This document shows positions 22,678-29,537 of a DNA stretch of 42,363 nucleotides, one piece after another; positions within the stretch are counted from its first letter, which is position 1, and every line of letters begins with the position of its first letter. The notes under the pieces were generated by a model. It was not told the origin of the DNA. It made no database searches and worked only from the letters and a program-made list of their open reading frames with translations. This DNA comes from a virus, in IMG/VR virus record IMGVR_UViG_3300045141_000462, positions 1 through 42,363 of that record. The stretch is one strand, 5' to 3'. The translations under genes were made by a program, and so were the position numbers.

Positions 22678-23411
22678 GCCAGATGCCGCACTGGAGCGCC
22701 ACACGGTTCTCCTTGTTCGAACAGTGCCCGCAACTTTTTAAAGCCCACTACGTGGACGGCGAAGCGATGGAGGTGACCGAAGCGATGGCGTTCGGCTCCG
22801 CGGTCCACCACGGGCTGGAGGCGCACTACCAGGGCCAGGACGGCGTGCGCGCCTTCCGGGACATGTGGAAGGGCTATCCCACGGAAAACCGTGGGCTGAC
22901 CGCGGTGGGCCTCGACCTGCTCGAGCAGACGTTCGCCTTAAAACTCGAGGGCATCCCCGAACGCGGTTTCAGCATCGACACGGAGAGCGAGCTCGGCGCC
23001 CCGATCGTGGGCGCCATCGACCTGTGGGGCGCCGACGGCGTGATCTACGACTTCAAGACCACCCGCGGGGCGTGGTCGCAGGAGCGCGCGCAGCGCGAGC
23101 AGTGGCAGCCGATCCTGTACACGTGGGCGCGGTGGAACGACGAGCCCGAGTACGCGGCCGCCTTCGAGTACATCGTCCTGGATCGCGTCAGGGGCACGCT
23201 CAGCCGCTTCCGCCGGGAGTGGACCCCGCTGGAGTGGCTCGAGCAGATCAACGGTCTGTGGACCCGCATGCAGCGTATTTCGGTCGATGTGGCCCAGAAC
23301 CGGTACGTGTGCTCTGGCGACCACCCGAATTGTCCGGAGTGTGGGGCAAAGTGGGAGCACGGCCACGAGTGCGAGCCGCAGACGCAGCGGAGGATCCGTC
23401 GGCGTGCCTGA
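22674..23411 (+). CDS. RecB/Cas4-like PD-(D/E)XK exonuclease
   Basis: A 245-aa nuclease. SATRFSLFEQCPQLFK at the N-terminus (Cys18), GSAVHHGLEA (His46), GAIDLWG (Asp116) and IYDFKTTRG (Asp126, Lys128) form the RecB-type set. A C-terminal cluster (VCSGDHPNCPECG) with Cys18 could hold an iron-sulfur cluster, as in Cas4 and AddB. It probably resects DNA ends in phage recombination, next to the Gp157-like and VRR-NUC proteins. It starts in an ATGA overlap. Confidence 0.82.
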   Translation: MSQMPHWSATRFSLFEQCPQLFKAHYVDGEAMEVTEAMAFGSAVHHGLEAHYQGQDGVRAFRDMWKGYPTENRGLTAVGLDLLEQTFALKLEGIPERGFSIDTESELGAPIVGAIDLWGADGVIYDFKTTRGAWSQERAQREQWQPILYTWARWNDEPEYAAAFEYIVLDRVRGTLSRFRREWTPLEWLEQINGLWTRMQRISVDVAQNRYVCSGDHPNCPECGAKWEHGHECEPQTQRRIRRRA

Positions 23412-23499
23412 AGCGCTCGCGTGGTTTCTGGGGGGCTGGCTGGTGGCGAGTCTGGTACTGGCCGCGGTGCTGTCGCGCTGGTTGCGGAGGATGCGATGA
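23404..23499 (+). CDS. Tiny membrane protein
   Basis: A 31-residue ORF from GTG 23404 with one hydrophobic span (LAWFLGGWLVASLVLAAVL) and a basic end. It overlaps the nuclease stop by eight bases and the next ATG by four, which supports that it is real. Function unknown. Confidence 0.4.
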   Translation: MPEALAWFLGGWLVASLVLAAVLSRWLRRMR

Positions 23500-23693
23500 C
23501 GGACTACGCGATCGTGCAGCTTCGCGAGCTGGCAAAAAAGATGATTTTTCTCGAGCACGCGGCCAGGCAAGCGCTCGAGCGAGGCGATCAGGTAGCGGCG
23601 CGGCAGTTGTGGTTCGAGCGGGTACAGATCACCAGTTTGCGGTCAGCAAAACTGCGGGAGTACTGGAACGCAACAACGCCCTCGGTGGACTGA
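23496..23693 (+). CDS. Small helical protein, last gene of the replication operon
   Basis: A 65-aa protein starting in an ATGA overlap. It is helical (LRELAKKMIFLEHAARQALE), with a second helix rich in Arg and Leu. The terminal hairpin at 23674-23706 overlaps its last codons. No family recognised. Confidence 0.45.
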   Translation: MTDYAIVQLRELAKKMIFLEHAARQALERGDQVAARQLWFERVQITSLRSAKLREYWNATTPSVD

Positions 23694-23706
23694 CCCGAGG
23701 GCGTTG
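23674..23706. terminator. Hairpin between convergent operons
   Basis: CAACGCCCTCGG (23674-23685) pairs perfectly with CCGAGGGCGTTG (23695-23706), loop of nine bases. It separates the rightward replication operon from the leftward XRE operon. There is no U-tract on either side, so termination may need a factor or be weak. Position makes a bidirectional terminator likely. Confidence 0.6.
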
Positions 23707-23743
23707 CTGCGGTAAAAGGAAAGGGCCTGCTGCGGCCAGTGTA

Positions 23744-24055
23744 TCAGGGCTCAGTCGACTCGAGGCCTTTGAGCGCGAGGTGCAGGTAGGGTGGGATCGC
23801 TTGCGCGCCGGTTTCCCAGCGCTGGACCGTGATCCAGTACACGCCCAGAACGCCAGCTAACTGTTTCAGGGTGAGCCCGTGGTCGCGGCGCCACGAGCGC
23901 AGATCGAACGCGGGCACTTGCCGGGTGTTGAGAGAACTCACGTACTGAGCGGCGGCCGAAGCCCCGGAGGCGCCGGGGCCGAACTGTTTGACGACCGAAC
24001 CGGCGTCGTCCAGGACGCGCCACCCGGAAGGGTGACGCTCAGTGACGTAGGTCAT
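23744..24055 (-). CDS. XRE-type helix-turn-helix regulator
   Basis: A 103-aa protein. Residues 1-45 are a small beta domain with an Ala/Ser helix. Residues 50-100 are a helix-turn-helix: LRSWRRDHGLTLKQLAGVLGV, then WITVQRWETGAQAIPPYLHLAL, with the usual WE-G turn. It probably binds an operator; which promoter it controls is unknown. It is the last gene of its leftward operon and overlaps the preceding stop. Confidence 0.75.
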   Translation of the reverse strand: MTYVTERHPSGWRVLDDAGSVVKQFGPGASGASAAAQYVSSLNTRQVPAFDLRSWRRDHGLTLKQLAGVLGVYWITVQRWETGAQAIPPYLHLALKGLESTEP

Positions 24056-24267
24056 GCGATTACCACGCCAGCAACCGGCGTGATCTCATCGCCCCAATCG
24101 ACGGTACCGGTCACAGTGTCGAGCACGGCGACCCCGTAGAACTCTGTGCCGGCCAGGTTGTGAGCCATGTCCTTTGCGTCGTGTGCGTCGTCGCACGTAT
24201 GTAGCAAGGTGCCGAGAGACGTGTACGTGTCGTCGCCGATCACGCGGATTTCGTAGCGGCCGGTCAT
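24052..24267 (-). CDS. Small hypothetical protein
   Basis: A 71-aa protein: YEIRVIGDDTYTSLGT, an acidic Cys-containing segment HTCDDAHDAKDM, then FYGVAVLDTVTGTVDWGDE. This looks like a compact alpha-beta domain similar to small phage proteins that annotate as hypothetical. It overlaps both neighbours by four bases. Confidence 0.5.
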   Translation of the reverse strand: MTGRYEIRVIGDDTYTSLGTLLHTCDDAHDAKDMAHNLAGTEFYGVAVLDTVTGTVDWGDEITPVAGVVIA

Positions 24268-24467
24268 GACGCTGGCTCGTCGTCGACGGGTATGACGGTA
24301 TGAGCGAGGACCATCACGCCGGTACCGTCCGGGCGAGAGCACATCAGCGCTGGCTCGACTCGGATCACGGTGAGCACGGTTTCGGCGCCGTCGAGCATGC
24401 ACACGACGTGAGCGCCCGGGACCAGGACGGCCGGATCGATGTATGCGGGCAGTTCTATGGTGGTCAT
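24264..24467 (-). CDS. Small hypothetical protein
   Basis: A 67-aa beta-rich protein: MTTIELPAYIDPAVLVPG, then ETVLTVIRVEPALMC and VMVLAHTVIPVDD. The start at 24467 is placed on the ATG overlapping the upstream stop (ATGA). Further upstream the frame is a shadow of the membrane gene. No family recognised. Confidence 0.5.
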   Translation of the reverse strand: MTTIELPAYIDPAVLVPGAHVVCMLDGAETVLTVIRVEPALMCSRPDGTGVMVLAHTVIPVDDEPAS

Positions 24468-24637
24468 GACCAGCGCCGCCAGTCGAAGCGCTGGCCGGTG
24501 AGCCAGCAATAGACAAGGATCCCACCAAAGATGAGCGGGCACAGGGCGAGGACGGCGAGAGCCCAGAGGAGCCAGAGCAGGAGCGCCGCGAGCAGCGGGC
24601 CGGCCATGGCCAGGGTGGCGATGAAGAGTTCAATCAT
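24464..24637 (-). CDS. Two-span membrane protein
   Basis: A 57-residue protein almost entirely hydrophobic: residues 3-33 and 34-47, then a basic aromatic tail FDWRRWS. An AAAGGA site is upstream of ATG 24637. It lies within a regulated operon, so it is not an obvious lysis gene, though a holin-like shape is possible. Confidence 0.5.
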   Translation of the reverse strand: MIELFIATLAMAGPLLAALLLWLLWALAVLALCPLIFGGILVYCWLTGQRFDWRRWS

Positions 24638-24670
24638 GGGGTGGTGCCAATCCTTTTGGAAAGAGTGAAC

Positions 24671-24690
24671 GTGGCCGCTTACGCGGCCAC
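24671..24690 (-). other. Hairpin at the end of the Cys-motif gene
   Basis: GTGGCCGC (24671-24678) and GCGGCCAC (24683-24690) form an 8-bp GC stem with a four-base loop that contains the stop codon of the upstream gene. There is no clear U-run. It may attenuate transcription or stabilise mRNA between two operon genes. Confidence 0.4.
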
Positions 24691-25518
24691 TCGGATAACG
24701 AAACCGGACGTATCTTTCTTGCCTCTGCCCTTGGCGCTAAGGCCAACGAAGACGCCGGTAGGATCTAAAAAGCGGAGATCGTCGTTGTCGCCGTCGACGA
24801 CCGGCCGCCCGGCATACGCATCCGGCAATTGGTGCGGCTTGACTCCGAAGACAGCCGCCACATTCGCGCCGGCTGCAAGTACTCGCGAAACGTCGTCATG
24901 GTTGCTCTCAGCGCGTGAGAAGGTGAGCGAATAGTTGGAAGGGTGCTCACCTTGAACGTTGGCGATGGCACGTGCCGGGTGCTTCGTGTAATCGTAGAAC
25001 TGGATGTCCGGGAAGGTTTCTAAGACCGTCCGGCCATGGTTGAGACGGATCCGTTCCCACGGCAGATCGGAGGTGCCATTGAGGCGCACCACCGGTATGA
25101 GACCATTCCGAAGCGCTCGCCGGATGTGTGTCTCAATCGAGCGCACAAGAAGCTGGTTGAACAGAAACCGGTTCAGAAAATACATCCGTGTGCGAGCGAT
25201 GCGAGCACGTTGGACATCGTTGAGACCGTTTTCGTCAAGCTTGATACCGCCATGGCCGGCCGTGTTGAGACACGAGGCTCGGCACCCGTCGGTGGCGTAC
25301 TGGCAGACGTCATAGCCTGAGAGACCAGCCGGCGCGAAGTGGAGGATCGCCGTGGAATAGCCACGCGCCCGGCCTTTCTTCGTCTTGGGGTTGTAGCCAT
25401 CCGGCGTCAAGAGCTCGACGAAACCGAACTGTCGATAGCCATCTTTGCCCGGCAGAAGCTGCGTCTGTTTCATCACGAACGTGTCGAGTTCGGAAAACTC
25501 ACGAACGGTCACGGTCAT
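24679..25518 (-). CDS. Phage Cys-motif protein, Gp88-like
   Basis: A 279-aa protein. GFVELLTPDGYNPKTKKG is followed by VCQYATDGCRASCLNTAGHG (Cys72, Cys79, Cys83), which recalls the C-x-A-x-C-x3-C cluster of the phage gene product 88 family. Later blocks, RNGLIPVVRLNGTSDLPWE, YDYTKHPARA and SYSLTFSRAESNHDD, are arranged like barrel strands. Three cysteines could bind iron-sulfur or zinc. The activity is unknown. It is the main protein of the XRE operon; its ATG overlaps the upstream gene. Confidence 0.55.
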   Translation of the reverse strand: MTVTVREFSELDTFVMKQTQLLPGKDGYRQFGFVELLTPDGYNPKTKKGRARGYSTAILHFAPAGLSGYDVCQYATDGCRASCLNTAGHGGIKLDENGLNDVQRARIARTRMYFLNRFLFNQLLVRSIETHIRRALRNGLIPVVRLNGTSDLPWERIRLNHGRTVLETFPDIQFYDYTKHPARAIANVQGEHPSNYSLTFSRAESNHDDVSRVLAAGANVAAVFGVKPHQLPDAYAGRPVVDGDNDDLRFLDPTGVFVGLSAKGRGKKDTSGFVIRVAA

Positions 25519-25688
25519 GACCGTGCCTCGACCGAAACCCGGACGCCGTCCCGGTCTACGAACTGCGTCGGCCGACCTGCGAACTGCGGGTACGCATCGC
25601 GTACCTCGTCATCGCTCATAACTACGGTTCGATCCGAACCCGGATCGTTGGCGTCGCTCAGCGCGACCTGCCATGTGTTGGATGCCAT
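25515..25688 (-). CDS. Small hypothetical protein, first gene of XRE operon
   Basis: A 57-aa acidic protein: MASNTWQVALSDANDPGSD, VVMSDDEVRDAYPQF, then a strand with FVDRDGVRVSVEARS. Its ATG is six bases from the -10 of a strong promoter, so it is probably translated from a leaderless mRNA. It overlaps the Cys-motif gene by four bases. Confidence 0.55.
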   Translation of the reverse strand: MASNTWQVALSDANDPGSDRTVVMSDDEVRDAYPQFAGRPTQFVDRDGVRVSVEARS

Positions 25689-25694
25689 GTAAGC

Positions 25695-25723
25695 AATATA
25701 GCAAGACGATATAGAGTCTGCAA
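25695..25723 (-). promoter_or_regulatory. Sigma-70-like promoter giving a leaderless transcript
   Basis: On the minus strand TTGCAG (25718-25723), a 17-base spacer and TATATT (25695-25700). Only six bases separate the -10 box from ATG 25688, so transcription should start at or next to the A of the start codon. Confidence 0.65.
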
Positions 25724-25809
25724 GGATTCTCAGATTACGGGACGGTTACAGCCTCCAGGAGCTTCCGTTGACGTGCGCCACCTCAGACTGCTTCTATCCT
25801 TTAAGCGCT

Positions 25810-26286
25810 ATGACCGCTCCCCCACTCTTACCTGCACGGTCGCACGAACAACGGCTCGCCTCTAACATCACCCGGTTAACCCGGAGCGAGGCCATACGTG
25901 CTAAGCACGCGTTCCTACAGGACTATGTACGCTGGGCTAATGTGACCAGTGCAGTCGTTGCTGCCGGCGTCTCACGTGGTACGTACTACACGTGGATTGA
26001 ACGTGATGAGCAATTCGCTGCAGCTGTCAAACTCGCCGGTGAAGCTGCTACCGAACGCTTAGAGAGAGAAGCGTGGCGACGTGCTACCGAAGGTAGCCCA
26101 TACACGCGTACCTCTTACTGGCACGGTGAGCCAGTCGGTACCGATTCAAAGATAGAGTACTCCGACCAGTTACTCATGCTGCTACTACGTGCCCGGAAAC
26201 CTGACCTGTACAGAGAAAAGGTCGACGTTGCGGTGAACCAGATTATCAAGTCAATTGCGGGTGTTGACCCCGCATCCGTGCTCTAA
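25810..26286 (+). CDS. Terminase small subunit
   Basis: A 158-aa protein with an N-terminal helix-turn-helix (ITRLTRSEAIRAKHAFLQ, then WANVTSAVVAAGVSRGTYYTWIERDEQF), as in phBC6A51-like terminase small subunits. Further conserved-looking parts are EREAWRRATEGSPYT and the ending helices LLMLLLRARKPDLYREKV. It recognises phage DNA for packaging and hands it to the large subunit. The gene uses clearly more AT-rich codons than the rest of the genome, which suggests recent transfer. A rightward hairpin terminator follows. Confidence 0.8.
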   Translation: MTAPPLLPARSHEQRLASNITRLTRSEAIRAKHAFLQDYVRWANVTSAVVAAGVSRGTYYTWIERDEQFAAAVKLAGEAATERLEREAWRRATEGSPYTRTSYWHGEPVGTDSKIEYSDQLLMLLLRARKPDLYREKVDVAVNQIIKSIAGVDPASVL

Positions 26287-26309
26287 CAACACCCTCTAAC
26301 TGTTGGTGT

Positions 26310-26348
26310 CACCTACGTTTGTGCAAGCAAGCGTAGGTGGTCTGTTTG
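26310..26348 (+). terminator. Hairpin terminator behind terminase small subunit
   Basis: CACCTACGTTTG (26310-26321) pairs with CAAGCGTAGGTG (26328-26339), 12 bp with one T-G pair and loop TGCAAG, followed by the partly T-rich GTCTGTTTG. The remaining bases up to the HNH gene (26349-26485) show no other feature. Confidence 0.55.
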
Positions 26349-26485
26349 TAACGGCCACTCAGAGCAACCCTGCCTGCCCACGGAGCCGCGGGCGGTCACG
26401 CTCACCAGGACGAGGGCCACTCCCCCACGTGCCCCGATCCGTTCGCGAGCCCGGAATCCTATACCCCAAATCTGGCACACCGCAC

Positions 26486-26953
26486 ATGAGCGAAAACAGA
26501 ATTCAGAATCTCTGTTCTACGTGCAAGCAGTGGCACTACGGTGTGGTGTGTGCTCGCTGCAGGGCGCAGGACGAAACTCGGAGGTCGCAGGACCGGACGC
26601 GGTATCAGCGCACGACTCAGCACAGCATTGTGAGTCCGGAAATGTTTCACTGCAAGCCGGCGATGTTTCACGGAGATCAGGGGTGTTATCTGTGCGGTGG
26701 AGTGGTTGAGCCGACCACGGGACTCGGGCAGGACCATGTGATACCGCGCGTGTCTGGGGGCAGCGATGAGGCAGAGAATCTTCGTCCGTGTTGTCGGCAG
26801 TGCAATCGACTGAAGGGGCGCTGGACGCTGGAAGAGTTTCAGCGACGGTGTGAGAGCGTGGTCTACGACCTCCCCGATCGACATCTCGGGCGGCCCGTGT
26901 CGCCTGATCGTGTCTGGCTCTACGAGCGCATCGTCGTTCACATGGGGTGGTGA
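26486..26953 (+). CDS. HNH endonuclease next to terminase
   Basis: A 155-aa HNH protein. It has an N-terminal zinc knuckle (CSTCKQW and VCARCR) and the HNH core: CYLCGG (Cys67, Cys70), GQDHVIPRVSGG (Asp83, His84), ENLRPCCRQCNRLKG (Asn98, Cys103, Cys106, Asn107). HNH proteins beside terminases may support packaging or be homing endonucleases. The start is set at ATG 26486, since the earlier frame is not conserved-looking. It separates the two terminase genes. Confidence 0.82.
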   Translation: MSENRIQNLCSTCKQWHYGVVCARCRAQDETRRSQDRTRYQRTTQHSIVSPEMFHCKPAMFHGDQGCYLCGGVVEPTTGLGQDHVIPRVSGGSDEAENLRPCCRQCNRLKGRWTLEEFQRRCESVVYDLPDRHLGRPVSPDRVWLYERIVVHMGW

Positions 26954-26987
26954 ACCGTGAAACACTCTGACAGAGTGTTTCACGGTT
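26953..26987. other. Long perfect hairpin behind the HNH gene
   Basis: AACCGTGAAACACT (26953-26966) pairs with AGTGTTTCACGGTT (26974-26987), 14 bp plus CT/AG towards a three-base loop. No T-run follows, so it is not a classic terminator. It could be an operator, an mRNA-processing site or part of the HNH mobile unit. Confidence 0.6.
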
Positions 26988-27002
26988 GAGATTTCGGCTA
27001 CC

Positions 27003-27179
27003 ATGCCGGCGTTGAGAGCGTTGCTGGTGCTGTTGCACGATGTGGGTGCGCAGTTGGCGTCCTCGGGGAATCGAGTGGAGCACTACTGGGGGTTGCACCT
27101 GCTCGAGGACTGGCGTGGGCTGGAGCTGCTGGCTCACCGGGCTGAGACGGAGACGGTGGTGAAAGATGCCGCCGAGTAA
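27003..27179 (+). CDS. Small hypothetical protein before TerL
   Basis: A 58-aa helical protein (LRALLVLLHDVGAQL, then WGLHLLEDWRGLELLAH) overlapping the terminase start by 14 bases. It could be a small packaging accessory protein. No family recognised. Confidence 0.45.
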   Translation: MPALRALLVLLHDVGAQLASSGNRVEHYWGLHLLEDWRGLELLAHRAETETVVKDAAE

Positions 27180-29409
27180 CAAACTGAGTCAGGTGGGCAG
27201 GCCGGCGACGGTGGAGTGGGGCACCGAAGCGTCACCGGACGAGGCGCCCTATCAACCGCACGGGGCGGCTCTGGAATTGTTTCGAAGTCGGCGTCGTGAA
27301 GTGTTGCTGAGTGGGCCGGCCGGGACCGGAAAAAGCCGGGCCTGTTTAGAGAAATTGAACCTGATTGCGATGCAGAAACCGATCCGTGCGGCCATCGTCC
27401 GGAAGACCCGGAAAAGCCTGACCCAGAGTGCCATGGCGACCCTGGAAAACAAGGTATTGCCGCGGCCGAATCAGGTCCGATTTCACGAGGGAGATCAGGA
27501 ATATCGCTACCCCAGCGGGGCTCGAATTATGGTGGCCGGATTGGACGATCCGGAGAAAATCGGGTCCACGGAATTCGACGTCGTGTACTGCCTGGTTGGA
27601 GAAACCAGCGTCAGCAGTCCGTCAACGATTGAGCGAGGGTACGATCGTGTCTATACGGGACCACTGGTCACCATCCGTACGGCCCTCGGCCACGAGCTCA
27701 CCGGTACCCCGAATCACCCGGTACTGACCGATGAGGGATGGGTCGCGCTCGGCAGTTTGCGCAAGGGCCAGCACGTAGTGAGCTGCCTTGGCGCGCAGGG
27801 GGTGCCGTCGAGTGATCCACACGTAGACGACCAGCCAGCCACGATTGCCGAGATCGTACGTACGCTGGCGCTCCTGCCGACGTCCGTCACCGAACGGGTA
27901 GAAGGCATACGGATGGACTTCCACGGCGATGGGACCGACCGCCAGATCGATGTTGTACTTGCCGTCGGCGAGCTCAAGGAGCGGGGTGGCGCCCATCCTG
28001 GTCAGCGAACGCTGAAGCACGCGGGCTTCCGGGGAGACTTTGTGTGGCCGCAACTGGCGCACGGTGGCACGTTTGACGAGGGTAGAGTCCGAGGCCTGGC
28101 GACCACGGTTGAGTTCAGCCATGCGTTCCCCGAGCACGTGCATGCGCACTCGATTGGTCTCGGATTGCACCCAACGCAGACGCGCGGCGTCTCCGGCCGC
28201 TCTGAACTTCACGTACCACCCACTCGTGCGATCCCGAACGTGTCGCAGCGCCTGGCCTTCGCTGGGCGTACGCCATCGCAATCCGCGGCTGATGAACTCC
28301 CGTTTGAATCGACGATCGCTGATCCCGATCGAGAGAGCGATCGTGCTCAATCGGCCCTCGCCGGCCAGGTAACGCTGGATCGCATCATCGACGTCAGCAA
28401 CAGCTACGAGACTCGGGGCAGGCACGTTTACAATCTCCAGACAGCTTCGGGGTATTACTTCGCCAACTCAATAGTAACCCACAACTGTCAGGAAGCTACT
28501 GAGCTTGAGGAAGACGACTGGGCGATGTTGCTCCGCGGTCTCCGAAATGGGGTGCTCAGTTATCGGCAGATCATCGCCGATTGCAACCCGAGCTCACCCG
28601 ATCACTGGCTCAAACAAAGATGCAATGCGGGCGAGTGCGAGCTGCTCGAAAGCACCCACGAAGACAACCCCATGCTCTATCAGCAGGACGGGTGGACCGA
28701 CTTCGGCAGGGAGTACATCGCCACCCTCGACAGCCTGACCGGGTTCCTGTACCAGCGATTGAGGCTCGGGCAGTGGGTGGCGGCCGAGGGCATGTATTTC
28801 ACGGAATGGGACCCGTCTCTGCACGTCTGCCCGAGATTCGAGATCCCACCGGAATGGCCGCGGTGGCTGGCCGTCGACTACGGCTTCGCCGTGCCCTTCT
28901 GCTGCCTGTGGTTTGCCCGAGAGCCCGAGACCCGAAGGATCTTCGTCTACCGAGAGCTCTACGCGGCCGGCTTGCGGGACGAGCAGCAGGCCCAGGCAAT
29001 CGTGGCTCATAGTGGGCAGGAGCATCTGAATCTCAGGATCCTCGATCCGAGCATGTTCAACCTCAGGACGGAGCAGCAGCGGCCCTCGATCGCGGCCGTG
29101 TACTGGGCGCACGGGGTCAAGCCCGTTCACCCCGGCATGAACTCGAGGAAGCAGGGGTGGGCCATCGTCAGGCGAGCGCTGGCTCACGACTCGGGACCGC
29201 CGCGATTGCAGATCCTGAATGGCTGCGCTCCCAATCTGACGCGGACGTTGCCCAGCATGGTGGTGGATCCCCTGGATCCCGAGGACCTCGCCGATACGGT
29301 GCGGGGCACCAAGACCGAAGACCACGCGCCCGATGCCTTTCGCTACGGCCTGTGTGCCGAAGCGCAGCCGCCCCGGCCCACCGAGCCGATCGCCTTGAGG
29401 TTTGGTTAG
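27166..29409 (+). CDS. Terminase large subunit with intein
   Basis: A 747-aa precursor. The ATPase part has Walker A SGPAGTGKS (residues 49-57) and a Walker B that reads DVVY-CQEATEL once the intein (142-440) is removed. The C-terminal nuclease has WLAVDYGFAVP (Asp571 in the precursor), LRILDPSMF and DHAPDAFRYG. The spliced protein is 448 aa, normal for TerL. It cuts and pumps DNA into the prohead through the portal. Without splicing the Walker B site is destroyed, so the intein must splice for viable phage. Confidence 0.92.
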   Translation: MPPSNKLSQVGRPATVEWGTEASPDEAPYQPHGAALELFRSRRREVLLSGPAGTGKSRACLEKLNLIAMQKPIRAAIVRKTRKSLTQSAMATLENKVLPRPNQVRFHEGDQEYRYPSGARIMVAGLDDPEKIGSTEFDVVYCLVGETSVSSPSTIERGYDRVYTGPLVTIRTALGHELTGTPNHPVLTDEGWVALGSLRKGQHVVSCLGAQGVPSSDPHVDDQPATIAEIVRTLALLPTSVTERVEGIRMDFHGDGTDRQIDVVLAVGELKERGGAHPGQRTLKHAGFRGDFVWPQLAHGGTFDEGRVRGLATTVEFSHAFPEHVHAHSIGLGLHPTQTRGVSGRSELHVPPTRAIPNVSQRLAFAGRTPSQSAADELPFESTIADPDRESDRAQSALAGQVTLDRIIDVSNSYETRGRHVYNLQTASGYYFANSIVTHNCQEATELEEDDWAMLLRGLRNGVLSYRQIIADCNPSSPDHWLKQRCNAGECELLESTHEDNPMLYQQDGWTDFGREYIATLDSLTGFLYQRLRLGQWVAAEGMYFTEWDPSLHVCPRFEIPPEWPRWLAVDYGFAVPFCCLWFAREPETRRIFVYRELYAAGLRDEQQAQAIVAHSGQEHLNLRILDPSMFNLRTEQQRPSIAAVYWAHGVKPVHPGMNSRKQGWAIVRRALAHDSGPPRLQILNGCAPNLTRTLPSMVVDPLDPEDLADTVRGTKTEDHAPDAFRYGLCAEAQPPRPTEPIALRFG
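27589..28485 (+). mobile_element. Intein inside terminase Walker B
   Basis: A 299-residue in-frame element. It starts with CLVGETSVSS (Cys1, block A), then GTPNHPVLTDEGW (T-x-x-H block B). At the end it has HVYNLQTASGYYFANSIVTHN (block F and the HN of block G), with Cys as the +1 extein residue (CQEATEL). The splicing blocks occupy about the first 65 and last 40 residues. The middle (about residues 66-258) shows no LAGLIDADG or HNH motif in the sense frame; instead its opposite strand is open for an endonuclease. Confidence 0.9.
27622..28425 (-). CDS. Antisense HTH plus PD-(D/E)XK-like endonuclease nested in the intein
   Basis: A 267-codon frame on the minus strand, wholly inside the intein, from GTG 28425. 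Residues 12-50 look like a helix-turn-helix (AIQRYLAGEGRLSTIALSIG, SDRRFKREF). Residues 130-205 have the VSR/PD-(D/E)XK order: SPEARVLQRSL (Glu133), KYNIDLAVGPIAVEVHP (Asp160, Glu169, His171), then a basic stretch and GWLVVYVWI. This matches homing endonucleases of the VSR/EDxHD kind. The last 60 codons overlap the sense splicing block B. A shadow frame is possible, but the recognisable domain order argues for a real gene. Confidence 0.6.
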   Translation of the reverse strand: MPAPSLVAVADVDDAIQRYLAGEGRLSTIALSIGISDRRFKREFISRGLRWRTPSEGQALRHVRDRTSGWYVKFRAAGDAARLRWVQSETNRVRMHVLGERMAELNRGRQASDSTLVKRATVRQLRPHKVSPEARVLQRSLTRMGATPLLELADGKYNIDLAVGPIAVEVHPYAFYPFGDGRRQERQRTYDLGNRGWLVVYVWITRRHPLRAKAAHYVLALAQTAERDPSLIGQYRVIRGTGELVAEGRTDGDQWSRIDTIVPSLNR

Positions 29410-29411
29410 GG

Positions 29412-29537
29412 ATGAGGCCGCGACGCTTCGGACGCCAGTGGGAGTGGCCCGACCGATGGGTGCTCCTGTTCGACGCTCTCGGCTGGCGCGGCTGCTACTC
29501 GTACTGGAGCCACCACCCGACCTGGCGAGATGCCTGA
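29412..29537 (+). CDS. Small basic hypothetical protein
   Basis: A 41-aa protein rich in Trp and Arg (RPRRFGRQWEWPDRWVLL, CYSYWSHHPTWRD). It starts two bases after the TerL stop and ends in a TGATG overlap with the portal start, which supports it being translated. Function unknown. Confidence 0.45.
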   Translation: MRPRRFGRQWEWPDRWVLLFDALGWRGCYSYWSHHPTWRDA

